Below, piece by piece: positions 46,085-54,988 of a stretch of DNA of 64,000 bases. The notes under the pieces were generated by a model that ran no database searches, was not told where the DNA came from, and saw nothing but the letters and a program-made list of their open reading frames with translations. How positions within the stretch are numbered: the stretch's first letter is position 1; the number at the start of each line of letters is the position of its first letter. This DNA comes from Tetragenococcus koreensis (GTDB lineage: Bacteria > Bacillota > Bacilli > Lactobacillales > Enterococcaceae), in assembly GCF_003795145.1 (NCBI RefSeq), contig NZ_CP027786.1, positions 930,001-994,000 on the forward strand. The letters run 5' to 3'. A program made the translations under genes and the position numbers.

Positions 46085-46915
46085 TCAGTTATCTATTGAA
46101 TATTTAAACCGGTCCAAGAAATTTTTTACATAAATTTTGTTAAATTCAAAGTTGTCTATGAATAAGTTATGACCGCCATCACTAAACAGACTAATTGTTG
46201 CATTAGGAAAATTTTTGAAATAATCAAATTGATCCTCAAAGCCTACCACGTTATCATACCTTCCCAGCATAATAGTTAACTGAGTTTGTTCACTTATAGT
46301 TAATGTATCTTCAAAAGAAAATTTATAGTATTTTTGATTTTGTCTCTGAACATTTTCCATGAACGCTTGATTCGTTTTTTCGATTCCAGGAATAATTGTT
46401 ATATTATACAAATCCCAGCTTTTTCTATTAATACGCGTATTCATTTCTAAGTAATCATCATAGTACTCTTTGTTTTTTTCTACGATAAATTCTTCTTCAA
46501 TGATCGTTCTCCCATTTTCAACTCTTCTTTTGTGGGTTTCCCCATAAACAACTGGACAAGTGAGATATGCGCCTTTAATTTTTTCTCTCAACTGATGCAT
46601 AATTCCTAAACATAAATAGCCACCGTATGAATGTCCGAATAAAATAAGGTTATTGGCAATCTGCTTTTTCTCGATAAATTTCGTTAGATATTCCAAAATA
46701 TCATCTGAACTTTGGATGTCTTCACTCGCATCTGAATCGCCCATCCCAGGTAAATCTAGATAAATTCTCTGATGTTGTTGTAATTCAGAAAAAAATGGTT
46801 CATAAACTTCTTCCATACTCGTTTTATTTAGTCCATTTCCATGCAAAAATAAAATCGGAGTTCCTTTACCATAGATAGAATAATTTAGATGATTATCAAA
46901 AATTTGTATTTTCAT
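46085..46915 (-). CDS. Alpha/beta hydrolase
   Basis: 276 residues with the complete catalytic layout: oxyanion strand LFLHGNGLNKTSM, nucleophile elbow LFGHSYGGYLCLG (Ser), acid near LGRYDNVVGFEDQF (Asp), and His in SDGGHNLFIDN. No signal peptide, so cytoplasmic. Substrate cannot be told. AGGAGATAG precedes ATG 46915. Confidence 0.85.
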   Translation of the reverse strand: MKIQIFDNHLNYSIYGKGTPILFLHGNGLNKTSMEEVYEPFFSELQQHQRIYLDLPGMGDSDASEDIQSSDDILEYLTKFIEKKQIANNLILFGHSYGGYLCLGIMHQLREKIKGAYLTCPVVYGETHKRRVENGRTIIEEEFIVEKNKEYYDDYLEMNTRINRKSWDLYNITIIPGIEKTNQAFMENVQRQNQKYYKFSFEDTLTISEQTQLTIMLGRYDNVVGFEDQFDYFKNFPNATISLFSDGGHNLFIDNFEFNKIYVKNFLDRFKYSIDN

Positions 46916-47021
46916 GGCTATCTCCTGTTTCGTTCATTGTTAGCTCTTAGTATAGCATCTTTTATTCATTTTCTTAGCCATCTATTTTAAAGTTGAGCTG
47001 AATGAAATTTGTACAATTACT

Positions 47022-47909
47022 TTAAAAAGTAATAACAACCTTGCCGTTATTTCCGCTCTGATTAGCATGCTTCAAAGCGGGTTGAACGTCATTTAACGTG
47101 TAGTTTTCAGCAATTCTTGTTTGTAGCTGCCCTTCTAAAATTAAATCAATTATATATTGTAAATCTTCCTGACTAGTACGCACATAGTTGTGTTCGGCAA
47201 ATGAAGCGTGCTCTTCTACTTCGCTACTAATCGCATCATCACTGATCGTTGTCAATTTTCCTTCTGGAGCGATTATATCTGTTCGATCCAAAATCCCCGC
47301 TGTATCAAAGACAGCATCAAACGCTGGAAGTTTTTCATCACTTGTATAGACATTATCCACCGACCATTGCTTTACAATTTCTTTTTGGGAATTATTTCGA
47401 ACGAGACCAGCTACAGGAATGCCTTCTTGTTTGGCAATTTGAATAGCGTACCCGCCGACTGAACCTGTCGCACCAGTTACTAGTAATGTTTCGCTTGGCT
47501 CTAGCTGTAGTTTTCTTATGGCTTGTAAAGCTGTTACTGCTGCTAATGGAATACTTGCGCCACTGACAAAGTCTATTGCATCTGGTAATTTTACCAATTC
47601 GTTTTCTTCGATTGCAACAATTTGTTGCCAACTACCTTGAGGATGCATAGCTATCACACGATCTCCTGGCTTGAATTCAGAATCTTGGTCAGCTTCAATC
47701 ACAACACCTGTGACATCCCAACCAAGTACTGCAGGAAATTGACTAATTTTTTGAATCGTATTGGGTGTCATATGCTTGATATCTACCGGATTGATAGAAG
47801 AAGCAACAACTCTAACTAACACTTCATTTGCACTTCTACTTGGAGAAGCAATCGTTTGTATTTTTGCTACCTCAGGCCCTCCATAGTCTATAACTTGGAT
47901 TGCTTTCAT
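47022..47909 (-). CDS. Zinc-independent alcohol dehydrogenase / quinone oxidoreductase (MDR)
   Basis: 295 residues of the medium-chain dehydrogenase/reductase superfamily. GroES-like half: KAIQVIDYGGPEVAKIQ, PAVLGWDVTGVV, FKPGDRVIAM. Rossmann half: LLVTGATGSVGGYAIQIAKQ (NADPH motif). The zinc-binding cysteines of alcohol dehydrogenases are missing, so it is of the QOR/NAD(P)H-dependent enone-reductase type. ATG 47909 is chosen for AAAGGA eight bases upstream; an ATG at 47930 is in frame but lacks a ribosome site. Confidence 0.88.
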   Translation of the reverse strand: MKAIQVIDYGGPEVAKIQTIASPSRSANEVLVRVVASSINPVDIKHMTPNTIQKISQFPAVLGWDVTGVVIEADQDSEFKPGDRVIAMHPQGSWQQIVAIEENELVKLPDAIDFVSGASIPLAAVTALQAIRKLQLEPSETLLVTGATGSVGGYAIQIAKQEGIPVAGLVRNNSQKEIVKQWSVDNVYTSDEKLPAFDAVFDTAGILDRTDIIAPEGKLTTISDDAISSEVEEHASFAEHNYVRTSQEDLQYIIDLILEGQLQTRIAENYTLNDVQPALKHANQSGNNGKVVITF

Positions 47910-48002
47910 ACAAAACATCCTTTCTTTCATTTAATTTACTATTTGTCTGATTTTAGTATATCTTTCTACTAATAAAAAGTCAGTTAAAACGTTTATTTGG
48001 AG

Positions 48003-48120
48003 TTATTGGAGGCAACTTCGTTGATGTACCTCCAATAATTTATAAATTGGTGGCACATCAAGAAAGGTAACCCCAATCTCTAGAATATTGGTGGCACATT
48101 TGTGTGATATGCCACCAATA
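48003..48120. repeat. Tandem hairpins built from related TATTGG(A/T)GGCA arms
   Basis: Hairpin 1: TTATTGGAGG / CCTCCAATAA (48003-48012 with 48029-48038). Hairpin 2: TATTGGTGGCA / TGCCACCAATA (48086-48096 with 48110-48120). Between them ATTGGTGGCACAT (48046-48058) directly repeats 48087-48099. None has a T-run. They fill the 380-base gap upstream of the bce-like regulator. Function unknown. Confidence 0.75.
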
Positions 48121-48210
48121 GCGTTATTATTTAGTTAATTTTCCAAACATGAAGAGACCTTTCTCTTTTTTCCTAATTGACTGACAATACATACAATTTT
48201 GAACTTCACT

Positions 48211-48244
48211 TATTAGACAGAGTCCTCTATTTAAGGCATACTAA
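48211..48244 (+). promoter_or_regulatory. 34-bp promoter-like repeat, copy 1
   Basis: Identical over 34 bp to 54989-55022; each copy lies upstream of a response regulator gene. It contains -35-like TTAGAC and -10-like CATACT with 18-bp spacing and the small inverted repeat AGAG-TC-CTCT in the spacer, so it is most likely a shared promoter/operator. Confidence 0.75.
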
Positions 48245-48290
48245 TAGAAAATAACTCGTTCTTAGCGACTTACTAAAAGAGGTGGCGTAA

Positions 48291-48962
48291 TTGAAGATAT
48301 TTATTGTTGAAGATGATCAAGTAATTGCGAACAAAATCAAACAATACTTGGGTAGATGGAATTATGAAAGCCTGATAGTAAAAGATTTTCAAAATGTATT
48401 ATCAGAGCTTGTTACCTTTGATCCGCAGTTAGTATTATTAGATATTACTCTCCCCTTTTTCGACGGTTACTATTGGTGCAGTGAGATTAGAAAACTAACA
48501 AACATCCCTATCGTTTTTATTTCTTCTGCGGTAGACAATATGAATATCCTTCGAGCGATCGAACTAGGTGCAGACGATTATATTACGAAACCTTTTGATT
48601 TGGAGATTCTTAACGCAAAAATTCAAGCAATTCTCCGTCGTACTTATGATTTCGGCGAAACCAGCCATTTATTAGAGCACCATGGACTAATTTTTAATAG
48701 CAATAATTTCACGATTTCTTACCAAGATCAAGAAATGGAACTGACCAAAAACGAAGCAAAAATTTTTCAAAAGTTAATGGAAAATAAGGATAGCATTGTC
48801 ACACGTAAAAAACTAATGCTCTATCTGTGGGAATCGGAAAGTTATATCGATGATAGTGCTCTTTACACAAATATCAACCGGTTAAGAAAGAAACTGACCC
48901 AAATGGGGCTAAGAGACTTTATTACCACTAAAAAAGGAGAAGGTTATCTCATTGAAAGCTAA
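48291..48962 (+). CDS. OmpR-family response regulator, BceR-like
   Basis: 223 residues. Receiver domain: acidic pocket VEDDQV, phospho-aspartate in LVLLDITLPFFDG, Thr/Ser switch VFISSAVD, Lys in DDYITKPFD. The C-terminal winged helix is LTKNEAKIFQKLMENK to TNINRLRKKLTQMG. TTG 48291 is used as start, after AGAGGTG. It overlaps the kinase by 11 bases and heads a BceRS–BceAB-type set, which senses and pumps out cell-wall-active peptides. Confidence 0.9.
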   Translation: MKIFIVEDDQVIANKIKQYLGRWNYESLIVKDFQNVLSELVTFDPQLVLLDITLPFFDGYYWCSEIRKLTNIPIVFISSAVDNMNILRAIELGADDYITKPFDLEILNAKIQAILRRTYDFGETSHLLEHHGLIFNSNNFTISYQDQEMELTKNEAKIFQKLMENKDSIVTRKKLMLYLWESESYIDDSALYTNINRLRKKLTQMGLRDFITTKKGEGYLIES

Positions 48963-49950
48963 AACTCGCTTGTTTACCCAATACCTACTCAATCGAAAAT
49001 ATTTTCTGATACTCTGCTTTTTATTCGCTATTGTAAATCTCCTAGTAGGTTATGTATACCAGCTTCCTTTAGAAAGAGCCTTATTAGCAATTGCAATTTG
49101 CGGATTTTTGACCGTCATCATAGGCGCTTTTGATTTTTACCAATTCTATGAAAAACACACCAAATTAGCATCGCTATACAAACAAGAAGTCATTGACCTA
49201 AAAAAATTGCCTGAAGTAAAGAATTTAATTGAAAACGACTATCAAGAAGTTGTTCAAAAAATACAAGAACGACTTCTGAAACTAGAAAATGACTCCGCCC
49301 AATCAGAACAAGAAATACTAGATTATTTTACGACTTGGGTTCATCAAATCAAAGTTCCGATTTCAGCGCTCCATCTGATTTTGCAAGAACATGATCAAGA
49401 AAATTCTGATGAAATGGAGGAACAATTATTTAAAATCGACCAGTATGTTAACCTCATTTTACAATATGTTCGTTTAGGAAGTTCTTCGACTGACTATCAT
49501 TTTCAAGAAGTCAATTTAGACGAATTAATTCGAGAAAACATCAAAAAATATGCTCCTTCTTTTATTCGAAAAAACTTAGCATTACAATATGAACCCACAA
49601 ATTTTTATCTCATTACGGATCCAAAATGGCTTGGTTTCGTGATTGACCAGCTACTATCCAATGCTTTGAAATATACGAATAAAGGAGCTATCACTATTTA
49701 TTTAGAAAAACAAGCATTGGTAATTGAAGATACAGGTATCGGGATTTTACCTGAGGACCTCCCTCGCATTGGCAAGCGTAACTTTACTGGGTTTACTGGT
49801 CGAAAGCATAAAAACGCAACTGGTATTGGTTTTTATCTTTGCAAACAGATCGCACAAAAATTAGGGCACAGCATCATCTTGTCTTCTGTTCCAAAAAAAG
49901 GCACCAAAGTTTCTATCCAATTTGATGAACAAGATATCTTAACTAAATAA
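48952..49950 (+). CDS. Intramembrane-sensing histidine kinase, BceS-like
   Basis: 332 residues. Two N-terminal helices (FLILCFLFAIVNLLVGYVYQ and LLAIAICGFLTVIIGAFDFY) with almost no loop between them define the BceS/intramembrane class, which senses through the ABC permease. Phospho-acceptor: TTWVHQIKVPISALHL. ATPase boxes: LGFVIDQLLSNALKYT (N), IEDTGIGILPEDLPRI (G1) and ATGIGFYLCKQIA (G2). Start TTG 48952 overlaps the regulator's end. Confidence 0.9.
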   Translation: MKAKTRLFTQYLLNRKYFLILCFLFAIVNLLVGYVYQLPLERALLAIAICGFLTVIIGAFDFYQFYEKHTKLASLYKQEVIDLKKLPEVKNLIENDYQEVVQKIQERLLKLENDSAQSEQEILDYFTTWVHQIKVPISALHLILQEHDQENSDEMEEQLFKIDQYVNLILQYVRLGSSSTDYHFQEVNLDELIRENIKKYAPSFIRKNLALQYEPTNFYLITDPKWLGFVIDQLLSNALKYTNKGAITIYLEKQALVIEDTGIGILPEDLPRIGKRNFTGFTGRKHKNATGIGFYLCKQIAQKLGHSIILSSVPKKGTKVSIQFDEQDILTK

Positions 49951-49955
49951 TGCAA

Positions 49956-50020
49956 TCTAACGAAAATGTTAGAAAACAAAGAGAAGTGTCAGATTGAAAT
50001 ATAGAAAGGCAGTTCTCTTT
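49956..50020 (+). promoter_or_regulatory. Intergenic control region before the BceAB-like genes
   Basis: An inverted repeat TCTAAC-N6-GTTAGA (49956-49973) is a candidate binding site for the BceR-like regulator. It is followed by a weak AAAGAGAA / TTCTCTTT hairpin with T-run (49978-50020) that may end kinase transcription. The ABC promoter should lie just after it; TATATATAC at 50031-50039 is a possible -10 region. Confidence 0.45.
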
Positions 50021-50060
50021 TTTGCTATGGTATATATACAGCAAGGAAGGAGAATTTGCT

Positions 50061-50828
50061 ATGACACTTTTACAAGTACAACAATTAAAAAAAGTATACA
50101 CAAATCGTTTCGGAGGAAATAAAACAGAAGCTTTATCTGGCATTTCGTTTTCCGTTGACGCAGGAGATTATATCGCTATTATGGGTGAATCTGGTTCAGG
50201 GAAAACCACTTTATTAAATATTTTAGCTGCACTCGACCAGCCGACAAATGGTAAAGTTTTATTAAATGATCAAGATATTGGCCGAGTATCGGAAAAAAAT
50301 ATTTCTAAATTTCGTCGTGAACATCTCGGATTTGTATTTCAAGATTTTAACTTATTAGACACTTTTTCTCTAAAAGATAACATCTTCCTTCCCTTAGTAT
50401 TATCTGGGAAAAAACATCCTGAGATGGAACGTAAGTTAAATCCAATTGCTGAAAAATTAGGTATCCTCCCTCTTTTGGATAAATTTCCTTATGAAGTATC
50501 TGGAGGTCAAAAGCAAAGAGCGGCTGTTGCAAGAGCCTTAATTGCAAGTCCTGAATTAGTTTTAGCTGACGAACCTACCGGCGCATTGGATTCAAAATCT
50601 ACCAACGAATTATTAACTCTTTTCAATCAAATTAACAATGAAGGGCAAACAATTCTGCTGGTTACACACAGTGTTCAAGCTGCTAGTCATGCCAAACGGG
50701 TATTATTCATTAAAGATGGGAATGTTTTCCATGAGTTACACAAAGGTGAAGAAAGCAACGACCAGATGTTGCAAAAAATATCTCATACACTCACTGTATT
50801 GAGTTCAGGAGAAGATCGTTATGCATAA
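50061..50828 (+). CDS. ABC ATPase, BceA-like
   Basis: 255 residues: Walker A MGESGSGKTTLLNIL, Q-loop FVFQDFNLLDTFSL, signature VSGGQKQRAAVARAL, Walker B LVLADEPTGALD and switch His VTHSVQAASH. This is the MacB/BceA subgroup that energises peptide-antibiotic detoxification. ATG 50061 has AAGGAG eight bases upstream. The stop overlaps the permease start. Confidence 0.93.
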   Translation: MTLLQVQQLKKVYTNRFGGNKTEALSGISFSVDAGDYIAIMGESGSGKTTLLNILAALDQPTNGKVLLNDQDIGRVSEKNISKFRREHLGFVFQDFNLLDTFSLKDNIFLPLVLSGKKHPEMERKLNPIAEKLGILPLLDKFPYEVSGGQKQRAAVARALIASPELVLADEPTGALDSKSTNELLTLFNQINNEGQTILLVTHSVQAASHAKRVLFIKDGNVFHELHKGEESNDQMLQKISHTLTVLSSGEDRYA

Positions 50829-52836
50829 TGGATTTTACTTAAAGTTAGCCTTACAAAGTATGCGACAGAATAGCCAGCTTTACTATCCGTTCATTATTTC
50901 AAGTATTGGAACAGTCATGATGACCTTTGTTATCCAAGCCTTAACTACAAATAGCGGCCTTTCGCAAATACCTGGAGGAGATAACTTACAAACAATTCTA
51001 GGGTTAGGTTATGTCGTATTGATTCTATTTTCGACTATTTTTTTATTTTACATGAATAGTTTTCTTATGAAAAATCGGAAAAGAGAATTTGGGATTTACA
51101 ATATTTTAGGTATGGAGAGAAAACACATCACTAAAATCCTTGCTTATGAAATAGCCTTTATCTGTTTTATTAGCTTAACCATCGGCTTAGTAGCAGGAAT
51201 TTTATTAAATAAGCTTTCTACCCTCCTAATACGTCGCATGTTAGGCGCTTCTGTCTCTTTCGGCTTTGAGTTTTCCAGTCAATCTGTTCTTTGGACACTT
51301 TGTTTCTTTCTACTCATTTTTCTTGCGATCCTACTTTCAAATATTTTTCAAATTCGGCTCGCCAATCCAATTGAATTATTGCGCGGGAGTAATGCTGGAG
51401 AAAAAGAACCAAAAACAAAAATAGTATGGACTCTTGTAGGCTTGTTCCTTCTAGGAGTTGGTTACTATTTAGCATTGACAATTCAATCTCCTATTATGGG
51501 TATGAGTTTAGTATTTTTAGCAATTTTAATCGTTATCGCTGCTACCTATTTGTTGTTTACAACTGGAACCATTACATTGTTAAAATTGCTTAAAAACAAT
51601 AAGGATTATTATTATCAGAGCAAACACTTTATCCCAGTATCAGGAATGCTTTATCGAATGAAGAAAAATGCAGTGGGCCTAGCTAATATCTCCATTTTGT
51701 CTGTAGGTGTTATTTTGATGTTATCAATCGCAGTATCTCTATATCTTACTACTGACGATGCCGCAAATTCGCAATATCCAAGTGATGTTGTCTCTGAAAT
51801 ACGAATAGAAAATAGCAACCGTGAGAATGAAGCAGCAACCAAGGAAAAAATTAATGAGTCGATCGAACAAACTTCTGAGAAATTAAGTATAGCGGTAAAC
51901 GATCAACGTTCTTACGCCTATTTAAACTTCCCGGCACTCTTAAATCAAAGCCGTTTTGAGGTCACTGAGGACGTGTATGCCTCTCAAGCAAGCCAAACTC
52001 CAGCTAGACTCTATTTGGTTGATCAAGAAAACTATCAAACAATTTCTGGAGATAATCTGAATTTAGCAGATGATGAAGTAGCTGTTCATGGTACAGTAAA
52101 AGATTATACCGAGGACACTTTAACCATCTTAGATCAAGAATTTACTGTACAACCAGTAGAAGATATCGATGAATTTGCCATTGGTAATGAAACAACTAAT
52201 GTAATGAATGATAGTTACTATATCATTGTAAACTCTCCAGAAGTTCTTGGCGACATTGAAAAAGGGCAACAAGAAGTGCTTGGAGATTTGGCTTCTAGTA
52301 TTAGTGTATTTACTCAGTTTAATTTAGAAAACGCGTCTAGCCAGCAAGAAATCAACTTTTCAAATAGTTTCAGAAATAAGTTAGAAGAAAATGATTTAGT
52401 TATTGGTAATGTTGATACACGAGTCGAAGCAAATGGAAATTTACGTGCTCTCAGAGGCGGTGTTTTGTTCCTCGTACTGAGCTTAGCATTGTTATTGTTA
52501 ATGATGACGATTTTAATTATTTACTATAAACAAATTTCAGAAGCTTATGATGATAAAAAACGTTTTAAGATTATGCAAAATGTTGGGTTGAGTGATATTG
52601 AAATTAAACGAGCCGTTCACTCTCAAATTTTAAGCGTCTTTTTCTTACCAGTATTGATGACAGGACTTCATATACTCGCAATACTGCCTTTAATGAAAAA
52701 AACAATGGTTTTAGTGATGTTAAATCAAGTAAATTTATTTCCTGTTAGCCTCTTGATTGCATTTCTTATCTTTTTAGTTGTCTATATATGTATCTATCGT
52801 ATTACTGCTAGAACCTACTATAAAATTGTGAAATAA
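50821..52836 (+). CDS. ABC permease with large extracellular domain, BceB-like
   Basis: 671 residues, BceB size. About ten membrane helices are arranged 4 + 4 + 2-like FtsX units (ILFSTIFLFYMNSFLMKN, ISILSVGVILMLSIAVSLYL, GVLFLVLSLALLLLMMTILI). A hydrophilic extracellular domain of about 200 residues (roughly 315-540: DDAANSQYPSDVVSEI … NVDTRVEANGNL) serves as sensor/drug-binding part for the kinase. It overlaps the ATPase gene by 8 bases. Confidence 0.92.
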   Translation: MHNGFYLKLALQSMRQNSQLYYPFIISSIGTVMMTFVIQALTTNSGLSQIPGGDNLQTILGLGYVVLILFSTIFLFYMNSFLMKNRKREFGIYNILGMERKHITKILAYEIAFICFISLTIGLVAGILLNKLSTLLIRRMLGASVSFGFEFSSQSVLWTLCFFLLIFLAILLSNIFQIRLANPIELLRGSNAGEKEPKTKIVWTLVGLFLLGVGYYLALTIQSPIMGMSLVFLAILIVIAATYLLFTTGTITLLKLLKNNKDYYYQSKHFIPVSGMLYRMKKNAVGLANISILSVGVILMLSIAVSLYLTTDDAANSQYPSDVVSEIRIENSNRENEAATKEKINESIEQTSEKLSIAVNDQRSYAYLNFPALLNQSRFEVTEDVYASQASQTPARLYLVDQENYQTISGDNLNLADDEVAVHGTVKDYTEDTLTILDQEFTVQPVEDIDEFAIGNETTNVMNDSYYIIVNSPEVLGDIEKGQQEVLGDLASSISVFTQFNLENASSQQEINFSNSFRNKLEENDLVIGNVDTRVEANGNLRALRGGVLFLVLSLALLLLMMTILIIYYKQISEAYDDKKRFKIMQNVGLSDIEIKRAVHSQILSVFFLPVLMTGLHILAILPLMKKTMVLVMLNQVNLFPVSLLIAFLIFLVVYICIYRITARTYYKIVK

Positions 52837-52853
52837 TTGAAAGAGGTGAAAAA

Positions 52854-53141
52854 ATGATGTCTTTAACAATGACCGAATTAGCCACTATTTTTATTACAGT
52901 CATCGGAGGTATAGGCATTCAGATATGGTTATCTACGAGAAAAAAATGGTGGTTAGGTTTACTATTGCCTTTGATTTCTTTAGGATATTCATTTTATATG
53001 GTCCCTCGAATTTCCTTTTATCCAGAGATTAATAACTACTTTAAATTTGGATTATACCTACAACAGAACATATTAACGATTGCTCTATTAGTTATTTATG
53101 GGATCTGTCAATGGCACATATACAAAAGTCAAAACCAATAA
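52854..53141 (+). CDS. Small three-helix membrane protein
   Basis: 95 residues with three hydrophobic segments (LATIFITVIGGIGIQIWL, WWLGLLLPLISLGYSFYMV, NILTIALLVIYGICQWHIY). AGAGGTG precedes ATG 52854, 17 bases after the BceB-like gene, so it is probably co-transcribed. I do not recognise a family; a helper or immunity role is only suggested by position. Confidence 0.7.
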   Translation: MMSLTMTELATIFITVIGGIGIQIWLSTRKKWWLGLLLPLISLGYSFYMVPRISFYPEINNYFKFGLYLQQNILTIALLVIYGICQWHIYKSQNQ

Positions 53142-53154
53142 AGGTGTGAAAATA

Positions 53155-53397
53155 TTGATTGCCCAAGACAAAGGCTACTTCCTTTGGCGGGAAAAAGAAG
53201 AAAGTTACTTTCAAGCGACAGATAATTGCGAATTATATATTCCTTTGCGTCCAATACAATTATCACAAGTAGACCGAGAAACCTTACCAATACTTTTACA
53301 GACAATTTGGTGTAAACGTAATGGTTATGTTAATGAAAATATTGGTGTCACTTATAAACAAGACCGGAAAATTGCCGAAGCATTAAATGTTTGGTAA
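53155..53397 (+). CDS. Small uncharacterised protein (about 80 aa)
   Basis: Sequence IAQDKGYFLWREKEESYFQA … YKQDRKIAEALNVW, soluble and without known motif. TTG 53155 follows AAAGGTG by eight bases; GTG 53146 is an alternative. It sits 13 bases after the small membrane protein gene and ends before a strong terminator, so it is likely the last gene of the bce-like operon. Confidence 0.5.
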   Translation: MIAQDKGYFLWREKEESYFQATDNCELYIPLRPIQLSQVDRETLPILLQTIWCKRNGYVNENIGVTYKQDRKIAEALNVW

Positions 53398-53417
53398 TCA
53401 ATCACTACTTCACAAAG

Positions 53418-53450
53418 AGAAGCAATTACTTCATTTAGGTAATTGCTTCT
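53418..53450. terminator. terminator of the bce-like operon
   Basis: A 12-bp stem AGAAGCAATTAC / GTAATTGCTTCT (53418-53429 with 53439-53450), then TATTTTT. It may also serve the convergent MerR gene. Confidence 0.88.
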
Positions 53451-53473
53451 TATTTTTATGGCAATTTTTGACT

Positions 53474-53914
53474 TTATTTTCTATCATGCTGCTCACTTAT
53501 AAATTGGTCTTTTTTGTTTGTCCAATTAATCGGATTCAGCTCATCAGTGACTTCGCCTTGAAAAATTAAATCAAACTGTGTCAATTTTTCATTTAAAAAC
53601 TCCAGACGTGTTTTAGTGTCTCTCAACTGCTGTTCTGTTTTTTCCCGCAAATTTACAATGATTTGATATCGTTCATCAATGGTCTGGTTGCCTTGAACAC
53701 ACAAATTTATATACGTACGAATTTGTCTAATCGTCATTTCACACTGCCGCAAATAGTAGATAATGATTAACCAGTTAATAGCCTCTTCATTGAATTGTCG
53801 ATATCCATGAACGTCCCTTTTTAAGTGAGGGATCAATCCTTGATCAGTGTAATAACGAATCGTGTGCACGTTCATATTCAATAAATCAGCAACTTCTTGC
53901 ACTGAATAATTCAT
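53474..53914 (-). CDS. MerR-family regulator
   Basis: 146 residues. The MerR winged helix is MNYSVQEVADLLNMNVHTIR followed by YYTDQGLIPHLKRDVHGYRQ. A coiled-coil dimer helix follows (QIIVNLREKTEQQLRDTKTR). No cysteine cluster for metal is present in the short C-terminus, so it more likely senses an organic compound or aldehyde-type stress. It is divergent from the aldo-keto reductase and the shared gap holds a MerR-style promoter. Confidence 0.9.
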   Translation of the reverse strand: MNYSVQEVADLLNMNVHTIRYYTDQGLIPHLKRDVHGYRQFNEEAINWLIIIYYLRQCEMTIRQIRTYINLCVQGNQTIDERYQIIVNLREKTEQQLRDTKTRLEFLNEKLTQFDLIFQGEVTDELNPINWTNKKDQFISEQHDRK

Positions 53915-53962
53915 AGTAAACCTCCTTTTAAAATAATTGCTTAAATAAATTGCTTATAACGC

Positions 53963-53993
53963 TTGCTTTAGAGTAACTCTAAAGCATTACACT
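53963..53993 (+). promoter_or_regulatory. MerR-type promoter (19-bp spacer with palindrome)
   Basis: -35 TTGCTT (53963-53968) and -10 TACACT (53988-53993) are 19 bp apart, the over-long spacer that MerR proteins correct by bending DNA. The spacer region carries a perfect palindrome CTTTAGAGT-A-ACTCTAAAG (53966-53984, extendable to 53964-53986). Confidence 0.9.
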
Positions 53994-54037
53994 CATCTTG
54001 TAAAACTTTTTTAAAAGAAGACAAGGAGGAAATAAAC

Positions 54038-54898
54038 ATGGAATATGTGACTTTGAATAATGGTGTGAAAATGCCTATCTTAGGTTATGGAGTCTATCAA
54101 ATCGAAAAAGAGATCTGCGAATCATGCGTACTAAACGCTTTGGAGGTTGGTTATCGTTCTATTGATACAGCACAAGCTTATTTAAACGAAACAGCGGTTG
54201 GACAAGCGATTGCCAAAAGTTCTGTTCCTCGAGAGAAAATTTTTCTGACCACTAAAATTTGGATCTCCAATGCCGGTTACAAAAAAGCAAAACAATCAAT
54301 TGAACGGTCACTAGCAGATTTACAAACGGACTATCTTGATCTACTCTTAATCCATCAACCACTCAACGACTATTACGGAACCTATCAAGCAATGGGGGAG
54401 TTTTACCACCAAGGGAAAATTCGAGCTATTGGAGTAAGTAATTTTTATGGCGATCGTTTCATCGACTTAGCAGAATTTACGGATGTTCCCCCTGCCATTA
54501 ATCAAGTAGAGCTACACCCCTTTTATCAACAAAATGAACTTAGAAAAATTATGGAAAACTACAACACTGTAGCTGAAGCATGGAGCCCTTTAGCTGAAGG
54601 TAAAAATAATTTGTTCACCCACGATGTATTAACGACCATCGGAGCCAAATATCAAAAAACTGCTGCACAAGTCACTCTCCGCTACCTTACACAATTGGGC
54701 GTTGTAGTGATTCCAAAGACCGTTCATAAAGAAAGGATGATTGAAAACTTAACTATTTTTGACTTTAAACTTAACGACGAAGAAATGGCAGAAATCGCTC
54801 AATTAGATACCCATCAGCCTTTATTTATGGATCATTATGATCCATCTACCGTACAACATCTGACTGAACTGGGTAAAATAGAAACTATGGATAATTAA
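54038..54898 (+). CDS. Aldo/keto reductase
   Basis: 286 residues, AKR5-like. The catalytic tetrad is visible: Asp and Tyr in YRSIDTAQAYLNE, Lys in FLTTKIWIS, His in LLIHQPLND. NADPH-binding end: VVIPKTVHKERMIENLTIFD. It reduces aldehydes or ketones in the cytoplasm. AAGGAGG precedes ATG 54038. Control by the divergent MerR protein is strongly suggested by the promoter structure. Confidence 0.93.
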   Translation: MEYVTLNNGVKMPILGYGVYQIEKEICESCVLNALEVGYRSIDTAQAYLNETAVGQAIAKSSVPREKIFLTTKIWISNAGYKKAKQSIERSLADLQTDYLDLLLIHQPLNDYYGTYQAMGEFYHQGKIRAIGVSNFYGDRFIDLAEFTDVPPAINQVELHPFYQQNELRKIMENYNTVAEAWSPLAEGKNNLFTHDVLTTIGAKYQKTAAQVTLRYLTQLGVVVIPKTVHKERMIENLTIFDFKLNDEEMAEIAQLDTHQPLFMDHYDPSTVQHLTELGKIETMDN

Positions 54899-54915
54899 AG
54901 TTCTTAGCAATATTT

Positions 54916-54952
54916 AAAGAAGTAACGATTCGTTATAAGTCGTTACTTCTTT
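54916..54952 (+). terminator. terminator of the aldo/keto reductase gene
   Basis: A 13-bp stem AAAGAAGTAACGA / TCGTTACTTCTTT (54916-54928 with 54940-54952) and a T-run. Confidence 0.9.
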
Positions 54953-54988
54953 TTTTATTCCCCTAACATTCTTTTAAATCTCCTTGCA

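Noticed and set aside
47208-47819. Several open frames overlapping the MDR dehydrogenase gene
   Set aside because: All are antisense or out-of-frame to a complete dehydrogenase with intact cofactor motif.
48003-48120. Possible CRISPR array
   Set aside because: Repeat arms are inverted, only about 10-13 bp and unequally spaced; no regular repeat-spacer unit and no cas genes in the window.
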